Source of the DNA: Martinezella dioscoreae
GTDB lineage: Bacteria > Pseudomonadota > Alphaproteobacteria > Rhizobiales > Rhizobiaceae
Direction of reading: 5' to 3'
Assembly: GCF_009176305.1 (NCBI RefSeq)
Contig: NZ_BLAJ01000004.1
Location: 372,001-436,000, forward strand
Length of the DNA stretch: 64,000 nt
Shown here: positions 43,292 to 51,289 of the stretch, piece by piece
Layout: every line of letters starts with the position of its first letter
How positions within the stretch are numbered: position 1 is the first letter of the stretch
Made by a program: the position numbers and the translations under genes
The notes under the pieces: generated by a model
Databases searched by the model: none
Seen by the model: the letters and a program-made list of their open reading frames with translations, nothing else
What the model was told of the DNA's origin: nothing

Positions 43292-44298
43292 CACGCGTGC
43301 TGATCCTGACGGAAACAGACCTTCGCAAGGTCGTTCAGCTTGATAGTGATGCTGTCGATTGCGTCGAGCAGGCATTCGCGGCGCTGGCGACGAAGGCCGT
43401 GGAAATGCCACCGATCATGCGGCTCGACATCCCCGCCCATCGCGGCGAGGTCGACGTGAAGACGGCCTATGTTCCCGATCTCGCCAGTTTCGCGATCAAG
43501 GTCAGCCCCGGCTTCTTCGACAATCCATCACTTGGACTGCCAAGCACCAACGGGCTGATGATGCTCCTGTCGGCACGCACCGGCCTTGTCGAGGCGCTCC
43601 TGCTCGATAATGGCTATCTGACGGATGTGCGCACGGCCGCCGCAGGGGCCGTTGCCGCGCGACACCTGTCGCGCCCAGATAGCCGGATCGCAGCGATTTT
43701 TGGCGCCGGCATGCAAGCCCGTCTGCAATTGCGTGCACTTGCGCTCGTCCGACCAATCGAGGCTGCACGGATTTGGGCGCGCGATCTAGCAAAGGCCGAC
43801 AAACTCGCGACCGACCTGACGGCCGAACTCGGCTTTCCCGTCGTGGCGGAAGCGGATGCCAAACAAGCCTGCCGTGACGCCGATATTATCGTCACCACCA
43901 CGCCGTCGGATACGCCGATCCTCGATGCCACCTGGCTGCAGCCGGGCCAGCATGTCACCGCCATGGGTTCCGACGCCGAACACAAGAACGAGATCGATCC
44001 GTCCCTGATTTTGAAAGCCACGCCTTACGTCGCCGATAGCCTGAAACAGACGCGGCGGCTGGGCGAGCTTCATCATGCGATCGTCGCAGGACTTGTGAGC
44101 GAGAGCGCCGATTTCCCCGAACTCGGCGCCATTATCGCCGGCAAGGCGGCGGGCCGCCGGTCGCCCGAGGCGATCACCCTTTGCGATCTGACCGGGACCG
44201 GCGTCCAGGATACCGCCATTGCCACGCTTGCCCATCGACGCGCCGTCTCGGCCGGCGCAGGCCAAGCGATCGAAACGACGAAAGCATCAGGAGACTAA
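43288..44298 (+). CDS. eutC: Ornithine cyclodeaminase/mu-crystallin family protein, hydroxyectoine utilisation (336 aa)
   Basis: NAD-binding ornithine cyclodeaminase fold: VKVSPGFFDNP-like N-terminal block, LTDVRTAAAGAVAARHL, the Rossmann segment IAAIFGAGMQARLQLRAL, TTTPSDTPILDATWLQPGQH and GSDAEHKNEID. In ectoine clusters this is EutC, acting with EutB and EutA in the conversion of hydroxyectoine to ectoine. Overlaps eutB by 4 bp and lies 2 bases before doeA. The eutA partner is not in the window. Confidence 0.86.
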   Translation: MTRVLILTETDLRKVVQLDSDAVDCVEQAFAALATKAVEMPPIMRLDIPAHRGEVDVKTAYVPDLASFAIKVSPGFFDNPSLGLPSTNGLMMLLSARTGLVEALLLDNGYLTDVRTAAAGAVAARHLSRPDSRIAAIFGAGMQARLQLRALALVRPIEAARIWARDLAKADKLATDLTAELGFPVVAEADAKQACRDADIIVTTTPSDTPILDATWLQPGQHVTAMGSDAEHKNEIDPSLILKATPYVADSLKQTRRLGELHHAIVAGLVSESADFPELGAIIAGKAAGRRSPEAITLCDLTGTGVQDTAIATLAHRRAVSAGAGQAIETTKASGD

Positions 44299-44300
44299 GC

Positions 44301-45479
44301 GTGAGCGAACCAACCCTCAATTTCACCCGCGCCGAATATGCCGAGCGGCTCGAAAAGACGCGCCGCGCGATGGAAAAAGCCGGTGTCGATCTCGTCATAG
44401 TCACGGATCCCTCCAACATGCACTGGCTCACCGGCTATGACGGCTGGTCCTTCTACGTGCATCAATGCGTGCTGGTGCCAGGCTCCGGCGAGCCGATCTG
44501 GTATGGCCGTGGCCAGGATGCCAATGGCGCCAAGCGCACCGCCTATCTGGCCCACGACAACATCATCGGCTATCCCGATCACTACGTGCAGTCCAATGAG
44601 CGCCATCCGATGGATCTGCTCTCGAAGATCATCGAGGAACGCGGCTGGGCCAACGCCTCGATCGCCGTCGAGATGGATAATTATTGGTTCACCGCCGCTG
44701 CCTATGCCTCGCTCGTCAAGCACTTGCCGAATGCCCGTTTCAAGGATGCCCAGGGGCTCGTGAACTGGCAGCGCGCCGTCAAGAGCAAGACCGAGCTCGA
44801 CTATATGCGCAAGGCAGGTCGCATCGTCGAGGCCATGCACCAGCGGATCGTCGAAAAGGTCGAGCCGGGCATTCGCAAATCCGATCTGGTCGCCGAAATC
44901 TATGATGCCGGCATTCGCGGCGTTGACGGCTTCGGCGGCGATTACGCTGCCATCGTTCCCTTGCTGCCGTCGGGCGCCGATGCCTCCGCCCCGCATCTGA
45001 CCTGGGACGACAAGCCGATGAAGAGCAGCGAGGGCACCTTCTTCGAGATCGCCGGCTGCTATCGCCGCTATCATTGCCCGCTGTCGCGCACCGTCTTCCT
45101 CGGCAAGCCGACGCAGGCGTTTCTCGACGCGGAGAAGGCGACGCTCGAGGGCATGGAGGCCGGCCTTGCCGCCGCCAAGCCAGGCAACGTCTGCGAGGAT
45201 ATCGCCAACGCTTTCTTCGCGGTCCTGAAGAAATACGGGATCGTCAAGGACAACCGCACCGGCTATCCGATCGGCCTTTCCTATCCGCCGGATTGGGGCG
45301 AGCGGACCATGAGCCTGCGCCCCGGCGATCGCACCGAGCTCAAACCAGGCATGACGTTCCATTTCATGACCGGTCTCTGGCTGGAAGACATGGGCATGGA
45401 AATCACCGAAAGCATCGTCATCACGGAAAGCGGCGTCGAGTGCCTGTCCAACGTCCCCCGACGACTTGTCGTGAAGTGA
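44301..45479 (+). CDS. doeA: Ectoine hydrolase (392 aa)
   Basis: Creatinase/aminopeptidase-P (M24) fold: N-terminal domain with TDPSNMHWLTGYDGWSFYVH, C-terminal pita-bread domain with WDDKPMKSSEGTFFEIAGCY and YHCPLSRTVFLG. It opens ectoine to N-alpha-acetyl-L-2,4-diaminobutyrate (and N-gamma-acetyl isomer), and is called DoeA or EutD. The start is GTG 44301, not the ATGs further upstream, because AGGAGA lies 7 nt before it and eutC ends two bases earlier. Full length. Confidence 0.92.
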   Translation: MSEPTLNFTRAEYAERLEKTRRAMEKAGVDLVIVTDPSNMHWLTGYDGWSFYVHQCVLVPGSGEPIWYGRGQDANGAKRTAYLAHDNIIGYPDHYVQSNERHPMDLLSKIIEERGWANASIAVEMDNYWFTAAAYASLVKHLPNARFKDAQGLVNWQRAVKSKTELDYMRKAGRIVEAMHQRIVEKVEPGIRKSDLVAEIYDAGIRGVDGFGGDYAAIVPLLPSGADASAPHLTWDDKPMKSSEGTFFEIAGCYRRYHCPLSRTVFLGKPTQAFLDAEKATLEGMEAGLAAAKPGNVCEDIANAFFAVLKKYGIVKDNRTGYPIGLSYPPDWGERTMSLRPGDRTELKPGMTFHFMTGLWLEDMGMEITESIVITESGVECLSNVPRRLVVK

Positions 45480-45488
45480 TCGCCTGAG

Positions 45489-46508
45489 ATGAACAGCATG
45501 AGCATATCCAAACGTCCATCGCCGATCACACCATCAGTCGATTTCGATCGCGACGGCATCCAGCACGGGCATCTGCGCCTTCCCTGGTCGCGCGACGATT
45601 CCGCCTGGGGTTCGATCATGATCCCCATCTGCGTCATCAGGAACGGCGAGGGGCCGACGGCGCTTTTAACTGGCGCCAATCATGGCGATGAATATGAAGG
45701 CCCCGTTGCCCTCTTCGATCTCGCCCGGACGCTGAAGCCGGAGGAGATCAAGGGTAGGATCATCATCGTTCCGGCGATGAATTACCCTGCGTTCCGGGCG
45801 GGCACCCGTACCTCGCCGATCGACAAGGGCAATCTCAATCGAAGCTTCCCCGGTCGGCCCGACGGCAGCGTGACCGAGAAGATCGCGGACTACTTCACGC
45901 GCTACCTGCTGCCGTTGGCCGATATCGTGCTCGACTTTCATTCGGGCGGCCGTACGCTTGATTTCCTGCCGTACGCCGCAGCGCATGAGTTGCCGGACAA
46001 AGGGCAGGAAAAGGCCTGCTTCGCCAGCGTTGCCGCGTTCTCCGCGCCCTATTCCATGCGCATGATCGAGATCGATGCTGTCGGCATGTACGACACAACG
46101 GCCGAGGAAATGGGCAAGGTCTTTGTGACCACGGAGCTTTCGGGCGGTGGAACCATATCGGCGCGCACGGCTTCCATTGCCAAGCGCGGCGTATTGAATG
46201 TGCTGAAGCACGCCGGAATCCTTGCAGGCGCTCCGGAGATCGAAGCGACGCAATGGCTCGATATGCCGTCGTCGGACTGCTTCATCTTTTCCGATGGCGA
46301 CGGCCTATTCGAACCGCTCAAGGACCTGGGTGAGAAGGTTTCGCGAGGAGAAATCATCGCCCGTATCCATCCGATTGGACGCACCGGATCGGAGCCCTTT
46401 GACTATCGGGCGGCGCTGGACGGTGTTCTCGCCGCACGTCATTTCCCCGGCCTTATCAAGACCGGGGATTGCCTGGCCGTCGTCGCGACCTTGACGGGAG
46501 GCCCCTGA
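45489..46508 (+). CDS. doeB: N-alpha-acetyl-L-2,4-diaminobutyrate deacetylase (339 aa)
   Basis: Succinylglutamate desuccinylase/aspartoacylase-type zinc hydrolase (M14 clan). Zinc ligands visible: H and E in LTGANHGDEYEGPV, and H in DIVLDFHSGG. RSFPGRPDG and LSGGGTISARTAS are family blocks. The enzyme deacetylates the DoeA product to L-2,4-diaminobutyrate. Start ATG 45489, ten bases after doeA; alternative ATG 45498. A perfect hairpin follows its stop at once. Confidence 0.92.
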   Translation: MNSMSISKRPSPITPSVDFDRDGIQHGHLRLPWSRDDSAWGSIMIPICVIRNGEGPTALLTGANHGDEYEGPVALFDLARTLKPEEIKGRIIIVPAMNYPAFRAGTRTSPIDKGNLNRSFPGRPDGSVTEKIADYFTRYLLPLADIVLDFHSGGRTLDFLPYAAAHELPDKGQEKACFASVAAFSAPYSMRMIEIDAVGMYDTTAEEMGKVFVTTELSGGGTISARTASIAKRGVLNVLKHAGILAGAPEIEATQWLDMPSSDCFIFSDGDGLFEPLKDLGEKVSRGEIIARIHPIGRTGSEPFDYRAALDGVLAARHFPGLIKTGDCLAVVATLTGGP

Positions 46509-46512
46509 ATTG

Positions 46513-46536
46513 CCGCGCCGCGACAGCGCGGCGCGG
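46513..46536 (+). terminator. Perfect 10-bp stem-loop between doeB and ehuB
   Basis: CCGCGCCGCG (46513-46522), loop ACAG, CGCGGCGCGG (46527-46536): an uninterrupted GC stem just after the doeB stop. There is no T-run, and the downstream transporter genes belong to the same pathway, so it is more likely an mRNA-stabilising or partial-attenuation hairpin that sets catabolic versus transport expression than a full terminator. Confidence 0.6.
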
Positions 46537-46611
46537 ATCACCAACCCGCGACGGCAAAGAACCGGAAAACCGGACGGCCGATAGCGGAATCCAACCACAG
46601 AGGAGTGAACC

Positions 46612-47469
46612 ATGAGATCGAATTTTTACCGCAGCCTTACCGCCATGGGTCTGACCCTCGGCCTCGCCGTTTCAGCCCATGCCGCCAGCCTCGAGCAGAT
46701 CAAGAAGGATGGCTACATCCGCGGCGCCAGCGCCAATGAGGTTCCCTATAGCTATATGGACGAGAGCGGTGCCGCCAAGGGCATTGGTCCCGATGTTGCC
46801 GCCGCCGTGCTGAAGTCGATGGGTGTCAAGGAAGTCGACTGGACCGTAACGCCATTCGGGTCGCTGATCCCCGGCCTGAAGGCCAAGCGCTTCGACTTCG
46901 TTGCCGCCGAGCAGAACATCCTGCCGGAGCGCTGCAAGCAGGTGCAATTCACCACGCCGAATTCGAGCTACGGCGAGGGGTTATTGGTGCCGAAGGGCAA
47001 TCCGAAGAAGCTGCATTCCTATGAGGATATCAAGAAGGATCCGTCGCTCAAGGTCGCGATCGTATCGGGTGCCGATCAGCTCGATTTCTTCCATGGTCTC
47101 GGCATTCCGGAGTCCCAGATCGTCATGATCCAGGCGAATGCGGATGCGCTGTCCACGATCCAGACCGGCCGCGCCGACGCCTATGCGGCAACCGAGCTGA
47201 CCGTCGCCAAGCTCGTTCAGGGCAGCACGAATGTCGAGCACGCAGAACCGTTCACGGATCCGGTCATCAACGGGAAATCCGTCAGAAGCTATGGCGGCTT
47301 TGATTTCCGGCCCGAGGACAAGGATCTCTACAAGGCCTTCAATACCGCTCTCGAGGCTTTCAAGAAGACCGACGACTACAAGAAAATCCTGATGTCCTAT
47401 GGTCTCAGCGCCGAAAGCGTCGAGGCCGCGCGCACGAAGAGCACCGATGACCTGTGCGCGGGCAAATGA
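46612..47469 (+). CDS. ehuB: Ectoine/hydroxyectoine ABC transporter substrate-binding protein (285 aa)
   Basis: Signal peptide (MRSNFYRSLTAMGLTLGLAV, cleavage after SAHA) and a mature family-3 solute-binding protein: GYIRGASANEVPYSYMDESG, GSLIPGLKAKRFDFVAAEQN, RCKQVQFTTPNSSYGEGL, FDFRPEDKDLYKAFN. This is the polar amino-acid type, and the context gives EhuB. Periplasmic ectoine-binding protein. ATG 46612 with AGAGGAG upstream. Confidence 0.9.
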   Translation: MRSNFYRSLTAMGLTLGLAVSAHAASLEQIKKDGYIRGASANEVPYSYMDESGAAKGIGPDVAAAVLKSMGVKEVDWTVTPFGSLIPGLKAKRFDFVAAEQNILPERCKQVQFTTPNSSYGEGLLVPKGNPKKLHSYEDIKKDPSLKVAIVSGADQLDFFHGLGIPESQIVMIQANADALSTIQTGRADAYAATELTVAKLVQGSTNVEHAEPFTDPVINGKSVRSYGGFDFRPEDKDLYKAFNTALEAFKKTDDYKKILMSYGLSAESVEAARTKSTDDLCAGK

Positions 47470-47562
47470 GCCTATCGATAATCGAGAACGACCTAGCGGC
47501 CGTCTGCGGACGATCGCCAGGTTGTTCGGCCCCTCCCATTCTGGAACGGAGGTGACCCGGAC

Positions 47563-48228
47563 ATGAGCTGGACCCACTATCTGCCGGCATTGCTGAAGGG
47601 CGCGGAGGTGACGGCGCTCATCGCCGTCGCCTCGATGTTCCTGGGCGCGATCCTCGCCTTTGCGGCCGGCCTTGCGCGCTTTGCCGGAGGGCGGCTGCTC
47701 TCCGCAATCGCGATCGTCTATATCGAGATCTTTCGCGGTACGTCGCTTCTGGTGCAGCTTTTCTGGCTCTATTACGCGCTGCCGCTGATCGGGATCTCCT
47801 TCGATCCCATCACCACGGGCATCGCCGGTCTGGCGCTCAACATCGGCGCCTATGGCGCGGAGGTGGTGCGCGGCGCGTTGCAGGCGGTTCCCGACACGCA
47901 ACATGAGGCGGCGCGCGCCTTGAATTTCGGGCACGGCCAGACACTCTTCCATATCGTCCTACCGCAGGCCGTGGTCGAAATGATGCCGGCCTTCGGTAAT
48001 CTCGCCGTGCAGAATCTGAAGGACACCGCATTGGTGTCGCTGATCTCGATCAGCGATCTCACCTTCCAGGCGCAGCAATTGCGCAACATCACGCTCGACA
48101 GCGTGACGATCTATTCGCTGACGCTCATCGGATATTTCATCATGGCGCTCATTCTGGTTGCCTTCATGCGCTGGCTGGAGACGATTCTTCGCCGTGGCGT
48201 CGCCTTCCCGGGGAGGGCCCCGGCATGA
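47563..48228 (+). CDS. ehuC: Ectoine/hydroxyectoine ABC transporter permease (221 aa)
   Basis: His/Glu/Gln/Arg-opine-type permease: about five hydrophobic helices, IEIFRGTSLLVQLFWLYY, the EAA-like cytoplasmic loop EAARALNFGHGQTLFHIVLP, and the end MRWLETILRRGVAF. Good ribosome site (GGAGGTGAC) before the ATG. Overlaps ehuD by 4 bp. The 93-bp gap after ehuB has no ORF of note. Confidence 0.9.
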   Translation: MSWTHYLPALLKGAEVTALIAVASMFLGAILAFAAGLARFAGGRLLSAIAIVYIEIFRGTSLLVQLFWLYYALPLIGISFDPITTGIAGLALNIGAYGAEVVRGALQAVPDTQHEAARALNFGHGQTLFHIVLPQAVVEMMPAFGNLAVQNLKDTALVSLISISDLTFQAQQLRNITLDSVTIYSLTLIGYFIMALILVAFMRWLETILRRGVAFPGRAPA

Positions 48229-48917
48229 TGTATGGCTTCACCTGGGATACGTCGACGACGCTGTCTTTCGCATTGTCGATCCTGCCGATCCTTGGCATCG
48301 GCCTGATCGTCACGCTGGAGGCGGCGGCCGCCGGCTTTGCGATCGCGCTTGTTCTCGGCCTTGTCTTCGCCTTGCTGCGGCGCAGCCGCTTCGCGGTGAT
48401 CTCCTGGCCGACGGCTTTCGTCATCGAGTTCCTGCGCGATACGCCGCTGCTCGTCCAACTCTTCTTCCTCTATTACGTCCTGCCGATCTACGGCATCGTC
48501 CTGCCGGCCTTCCTGACCGGTGCGTTGGCGCTCGGTCTGCAGTATTCGGCCTATACGTCGGAGGTCTATCGCGGCGGCCTGGATGCCGTGTCGCTCGGAC
48601 AATGGGAAGCTGCGACGGCGCTCAATCTCAGCCGCGGCCGCACCTATTGGGATATCATAATCCCACAGGCCATTCCCCGCATCATTCCGGCCATGGGCAA
48701 CTATCTCGTGTCCATGTTGAAGGAGACACCGGTCCTGTCCGTCGTCACGGTGGTTGATATGCTCAACCTCGCCAATCTTATCGGGGATCGGACGTTCGAG
48801 TATCTGGTGCCGCTTTCGCTCGTCGGCCTGATCTTTCTCATCCTCACGCTCGTCTGCTCGGCGGCCATTCATTGGCTCGAAAAGGCGTTGCCGAAAAACG
48901 GAATTGCTCTCAAATGA
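48225..48917 (+). CDS. ehuD: Ectoine/hydroxyectoine ABC transporter permease (230 aa)
   Basis: Second HisM-type permease: EFLRDTPLLVQLFFLYYVLP, EAATALNLSRGRTYWDIIIP loop, about five helices and the closing IHWLEKALPKN. Pairs with EhuC as a heterodimer in the inner membrane. Its stop overlaps the ehuA ATG. Confidence 0.9.
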   Translation: MMYGFTWDTSTTLSFALSILPILGIGLIVTLEAAAAGFAIALVLGLVFALLRRSRFAVISWPTAFVIEFLRDTPLLVQLFFLYYVLPIYGIVLPAFLTGALALGLQYSAYTSEVYRGGLDAVSLGQWEAATALNLSRGRTYWDIIIPQAIPRIIPAMGNYLVSMLKETPVLSVVTVVDMLNLANLIGDRTFEYLVPLSLVGLIFLILTLVCSAAIHWLEKALPKNGIALK

Positions 48918-49678
48918 CGCAACCACTGATCCGCTTTCAAGATGTGACCAAGCGCTACGGCCACCTGACCGTTCTCGACAATTTCTGCTTCGACGTCACG
49001 CCCGGCGAAAAGGTGACATTGATCGGTCCTTCCGGTTCTGGAAAATCGACGGTCCTGCGCATCCTGATGACGCTCGAACCTTTCCAGGAGGGTACCCTGC
49101 ATCTGGCCGGTATGTCCTATCATCAGGATAACGGCCGTGGTCGTTTCCTCGCCAGCGAGGCGCATCTGCGCCAGATCCGTACCCATGTCGGCATGGTGTT
49201 CCAGAGCTTCAACCTGTTTCCGCACATGACCGTGCTGCGCAACGTCGTCGAAGCGCCGACACGCGTGCTCGGGCTTGGGCGGGCGGAGGCCGAGTGCCGC
49301 GCGGTCGAGCTTTTGCGCATGGTCGGGCTTTCGGAGAAGAAGGATCATTATCCGAGCCAGCTTTCCGGCGGCCAGCAGCAGCGCGTCGCGATCGCCCGTG
49401 CGCTCGCCATGCGTCCAAGGGTGTTGTTGTTCGACGAGCCGACATCGGCGCTCGATCCGCAGCTCGTCGGCGAGGTGCTCGGCGTCATCCGCGATCTAGC
49501 CCATGAACATGATCTGACCATGCTGCTCGTCACCCATGAGATGCGCTTTGCCCGCGAAGTCTCCGATCGCGTCTGCTTTTTCGACAGGGGCCGCATCTGC
49601 GAGCAAGGTAAGCCGGAAGATATCTTCAGCGCGCCGAAGGAAGACCGCACCAAGGAGTTTCTGCGCTCCGTTCTTTGA
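48914..49678 (+). CDS. ehuA: Ectoine/hydroxyectoine ABC transporter ATPase (254 aa)
   Basis: Walker A GPSGSGKST, Q-loop FQSFNLFP, signature LSGGQQQRVAIARALAM, Walker B VLLFDEPTSALD, H-loop VTHEMRFA. The polar amino-acid importer ATPase group. ATG 48914 fits the domain start and overlaps the ehuD stop; the longer frame is inside ehuD. Last gene of the rightward operon and convergent with enuR. Confidence 0.92.
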   Translation: MTQPLIRFQDVTKRYGHLTVLDNFCFDVTPGEKVTLIGPSGSGKSTVLRILMTLEPFQEGTLHLAGMSYHQDNGRGRFLASEAHLRQIRTHVGMVFQSFNLFPHMTVLRNVVEAPTRVLGLGRAEAECRAVELLRMVGLSEKKDHYPSQLSGGQQQRVAIARALAMRPRVLLFDEPTSALDPQLVGEVLGVIRDLAHEHDLTMLLVTHEMRFAREVSDRVCFFDRGRICEQGKPEDIFSAPKEDRTKEFLRSVL

Positions 49679-49715
49679 TCGGATGCAGCGCTGAACTCGA
49701 CGCCTTCCGTTGCGA

Positions 49716-51146
49716 TTAAACGATCGATCCCACATCGAAGACAGGCGGCAGCTGTTCGAACGTGCCGCGAACGGTTTCGAGCGCCGAGCGAAGGGCGGAA
49801 TGGGAGAGTCGGCCACCGAGACAGATGCGGATGCCGCCGACCGGCCGCTCTCCACCGGCGACGAACGGATCGGATGGCGTGACCGCCACGCCTTTGCGGG
49901 CAAGCGCCCGCACGAGACCTTCCTCGGTCCAACGTTCCGGAACAGAAAGCCAGGCGCAAAGCGACAGCGGATGGCTGCCGGCGACGAATGGCGCCAGCAC
50001 ATCAGAGACGATCGCCTGCCGGGCCTCCGCCTCGCTTCGCTGGACGGCAAGCAGGGCTTGCGCCGTCCCATCCAGTACCCAGCGCGACGCCATTTCGGCG
50101 ACGACGTTGGTGGCGCTCCATCCGGTGACGCGCAGGATCGAAGCGGCGCGGATCGAATAATGTGCCGGCACGACGAGATAGCCGATGCGCAATCCCGTCA
50201 TGACGGATTTCGTGAAGCTGGTCACGAAGAAGCCGAGCTCGGGTATGAGGTCCGCCATCGACGGAAGGGGATCGCGCAGCATCGGCTTGTAAACCTCATC
50301 CTCGATGACGAAGACACCATGCCGGCGGGCGATATCCGCGATTGCGCGCCGACGCTCGGCCCCCATGACATGGCTGGTGGGATTGCCAAGCGAGGAAACG
50401 ATGACAAGCGCCGTTACGTCGCCGATGGCACAGGCCGCCTCGAAGGCCTCGGGCAGGATACCCTCGCGATCGGTCGGAAGACCACGCAGCGTAAAGCCGA
50501 GAACATTGGCAAGGCCGATGATGCCGTGATCGGTCAGGCTCTCGGTCAGGACCACTTCGTCGGGACGAACGACCGAAGCGACGGCAAGGAAAAGCCCGTG
50601 CGCCGCGCCATTCGTGATCAGGATCCGGTCTGGATCGGTCTTCACCGACAAGCCGGCGAGCCAGACCTGCGCCGCGGCGCGATGGGCATCGAGGCCGGCG
50701 ATCGGCCGGCAGGGCCGCATGAAGCTGCTATTGTCGCTTTCGGCAAGCGCCTGCATCAGTTCACGGGCCGATCGCTCATGCGCCTCGGTATAGACAGCTC
50801 GGATGATGGAGAGATCGGCGCTGCCGCTCGGATCGCGATCGAGCATGAAGCTGTCGGCGCGTTCGGTGACGCGGCTGCGCACGAAGGTGCCGCGCCCCAC
50901 CTCGCCGCGCAGGTAGCCGCGGCGCTCCGCCTCCTTGTAGCTCAAACTCACGGTTTGGACGGAAATTCCCAGTGCATGGGCAAGATCGCGATGCGTTGGC
51001 ATCTGCGCGTGGACGGGCAGAATGCCGTCATCGATGTCGGAGATGATCTTGTCGGTGAGCAGCTTGTGCTTGGTCACGCCCTTGCGATGCTGAAGGACGG
51101 GCTTCCAGGCGCCATTGTCCTGGCTTTTTGAATCATGACGATACAT
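49716..51146 (-). CDS. enuR: MocR-type GntR regulator of ectoine catabolism (476 aa)
   Basis: N-terminal winged helix (LLTDKIISDIDDGILPVHAQ, MPTHRDLAHALGISVQTVSL, YLRGEVGRGTFV) and a C-terminal aminotransferase-I-like domain with PLP Lys313 in FFVTSFTKSVMTGLRIGYL. EnuR proteins repress ectoine genes and are derepressed by N-acetyl-diaminobutyrate or diaminobutyrate bound through PLP. ATG 51146 is 2 bases from the 16-bp motif at 51149-51164; the frame runs 35 codons further, but lacks a start and ribosome site. Leftward, downstream of doeD, with its own 143-bp upstream region. Confidence 0.9.
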   Translation of the reverse strand: MYRHDSKSQDNGAWKPVLQHRKGVTKHKLLTDKIISDIDDGILPVHAQMPTHRDLAHALGISVQTVSLSYKEAERRGYLRGEVGRGTFVRSRVTERADSFMLDRDPSGSADLSIIRAVYTEAHERSARELMQALAESDNSSFMRPCRPIAGLDAHRAAAQVWLAGLSVKTDPDRILITNGAAHGLFLAVASVVRPDEVVLTESLTDHGIIGLANVLGFTLRGLPTDREGILPEAFEAACAIGDVTALVIVSSLGNPTSHVMGAERRRAIADIARRHGVFVIEDEVYKPMLRDPLPSMADLIPELGFFVTSFTKSVMTGLRIGYLVVPAHYSIRAASILRVTGWSATNVVAEMASRWVLDGTAQALLAVQRSEAEARQAIVSDVLAPFVAGSHPLSLCAWLSVPERWTEEGLVRALARKGVAVTPSDPFVAGGERPVGGIRICLGGRLSHSALRSALETVRGTFEQLPPVFDVGSIV

Positions 51147-51148
51147 GG

Positions 51149-51164
51149 ATTGATCCGGTACAAT
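51149..51164. promoter_or_regulatory. Candidate EnuR operator upstream of enuR
   Basis: Read on the minus strand: ATTGTACCGGATCAAT, i.e. the same ATTGTA-N6-CAAT as at 42170-42185 before the eutB operon. It directly precedes the enuR ATG, which suggests autorepression at the start of translation or at a promoter just upstream. Confidence 0.55.
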
Positions 51165-51289
51165 TACAGGAGTCCATGTACACCATTCGGCATCGGATGG
51201 CGACGACCGAATGCAATGGCGCGGCCTTTTGTCAACAACAGGCCGCGCCATTCGCGTAGGATGTGCAGGGTCGCCTCGTCAGGAGCGGA

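Noticed and set aside
49710..51131. 473-codon plus-strand ORF opposite enuR
   Set aside because: It mirrors the EnuR coding frame, and the minus strand has the helix-turn-helix and PLP-lysine motifs.
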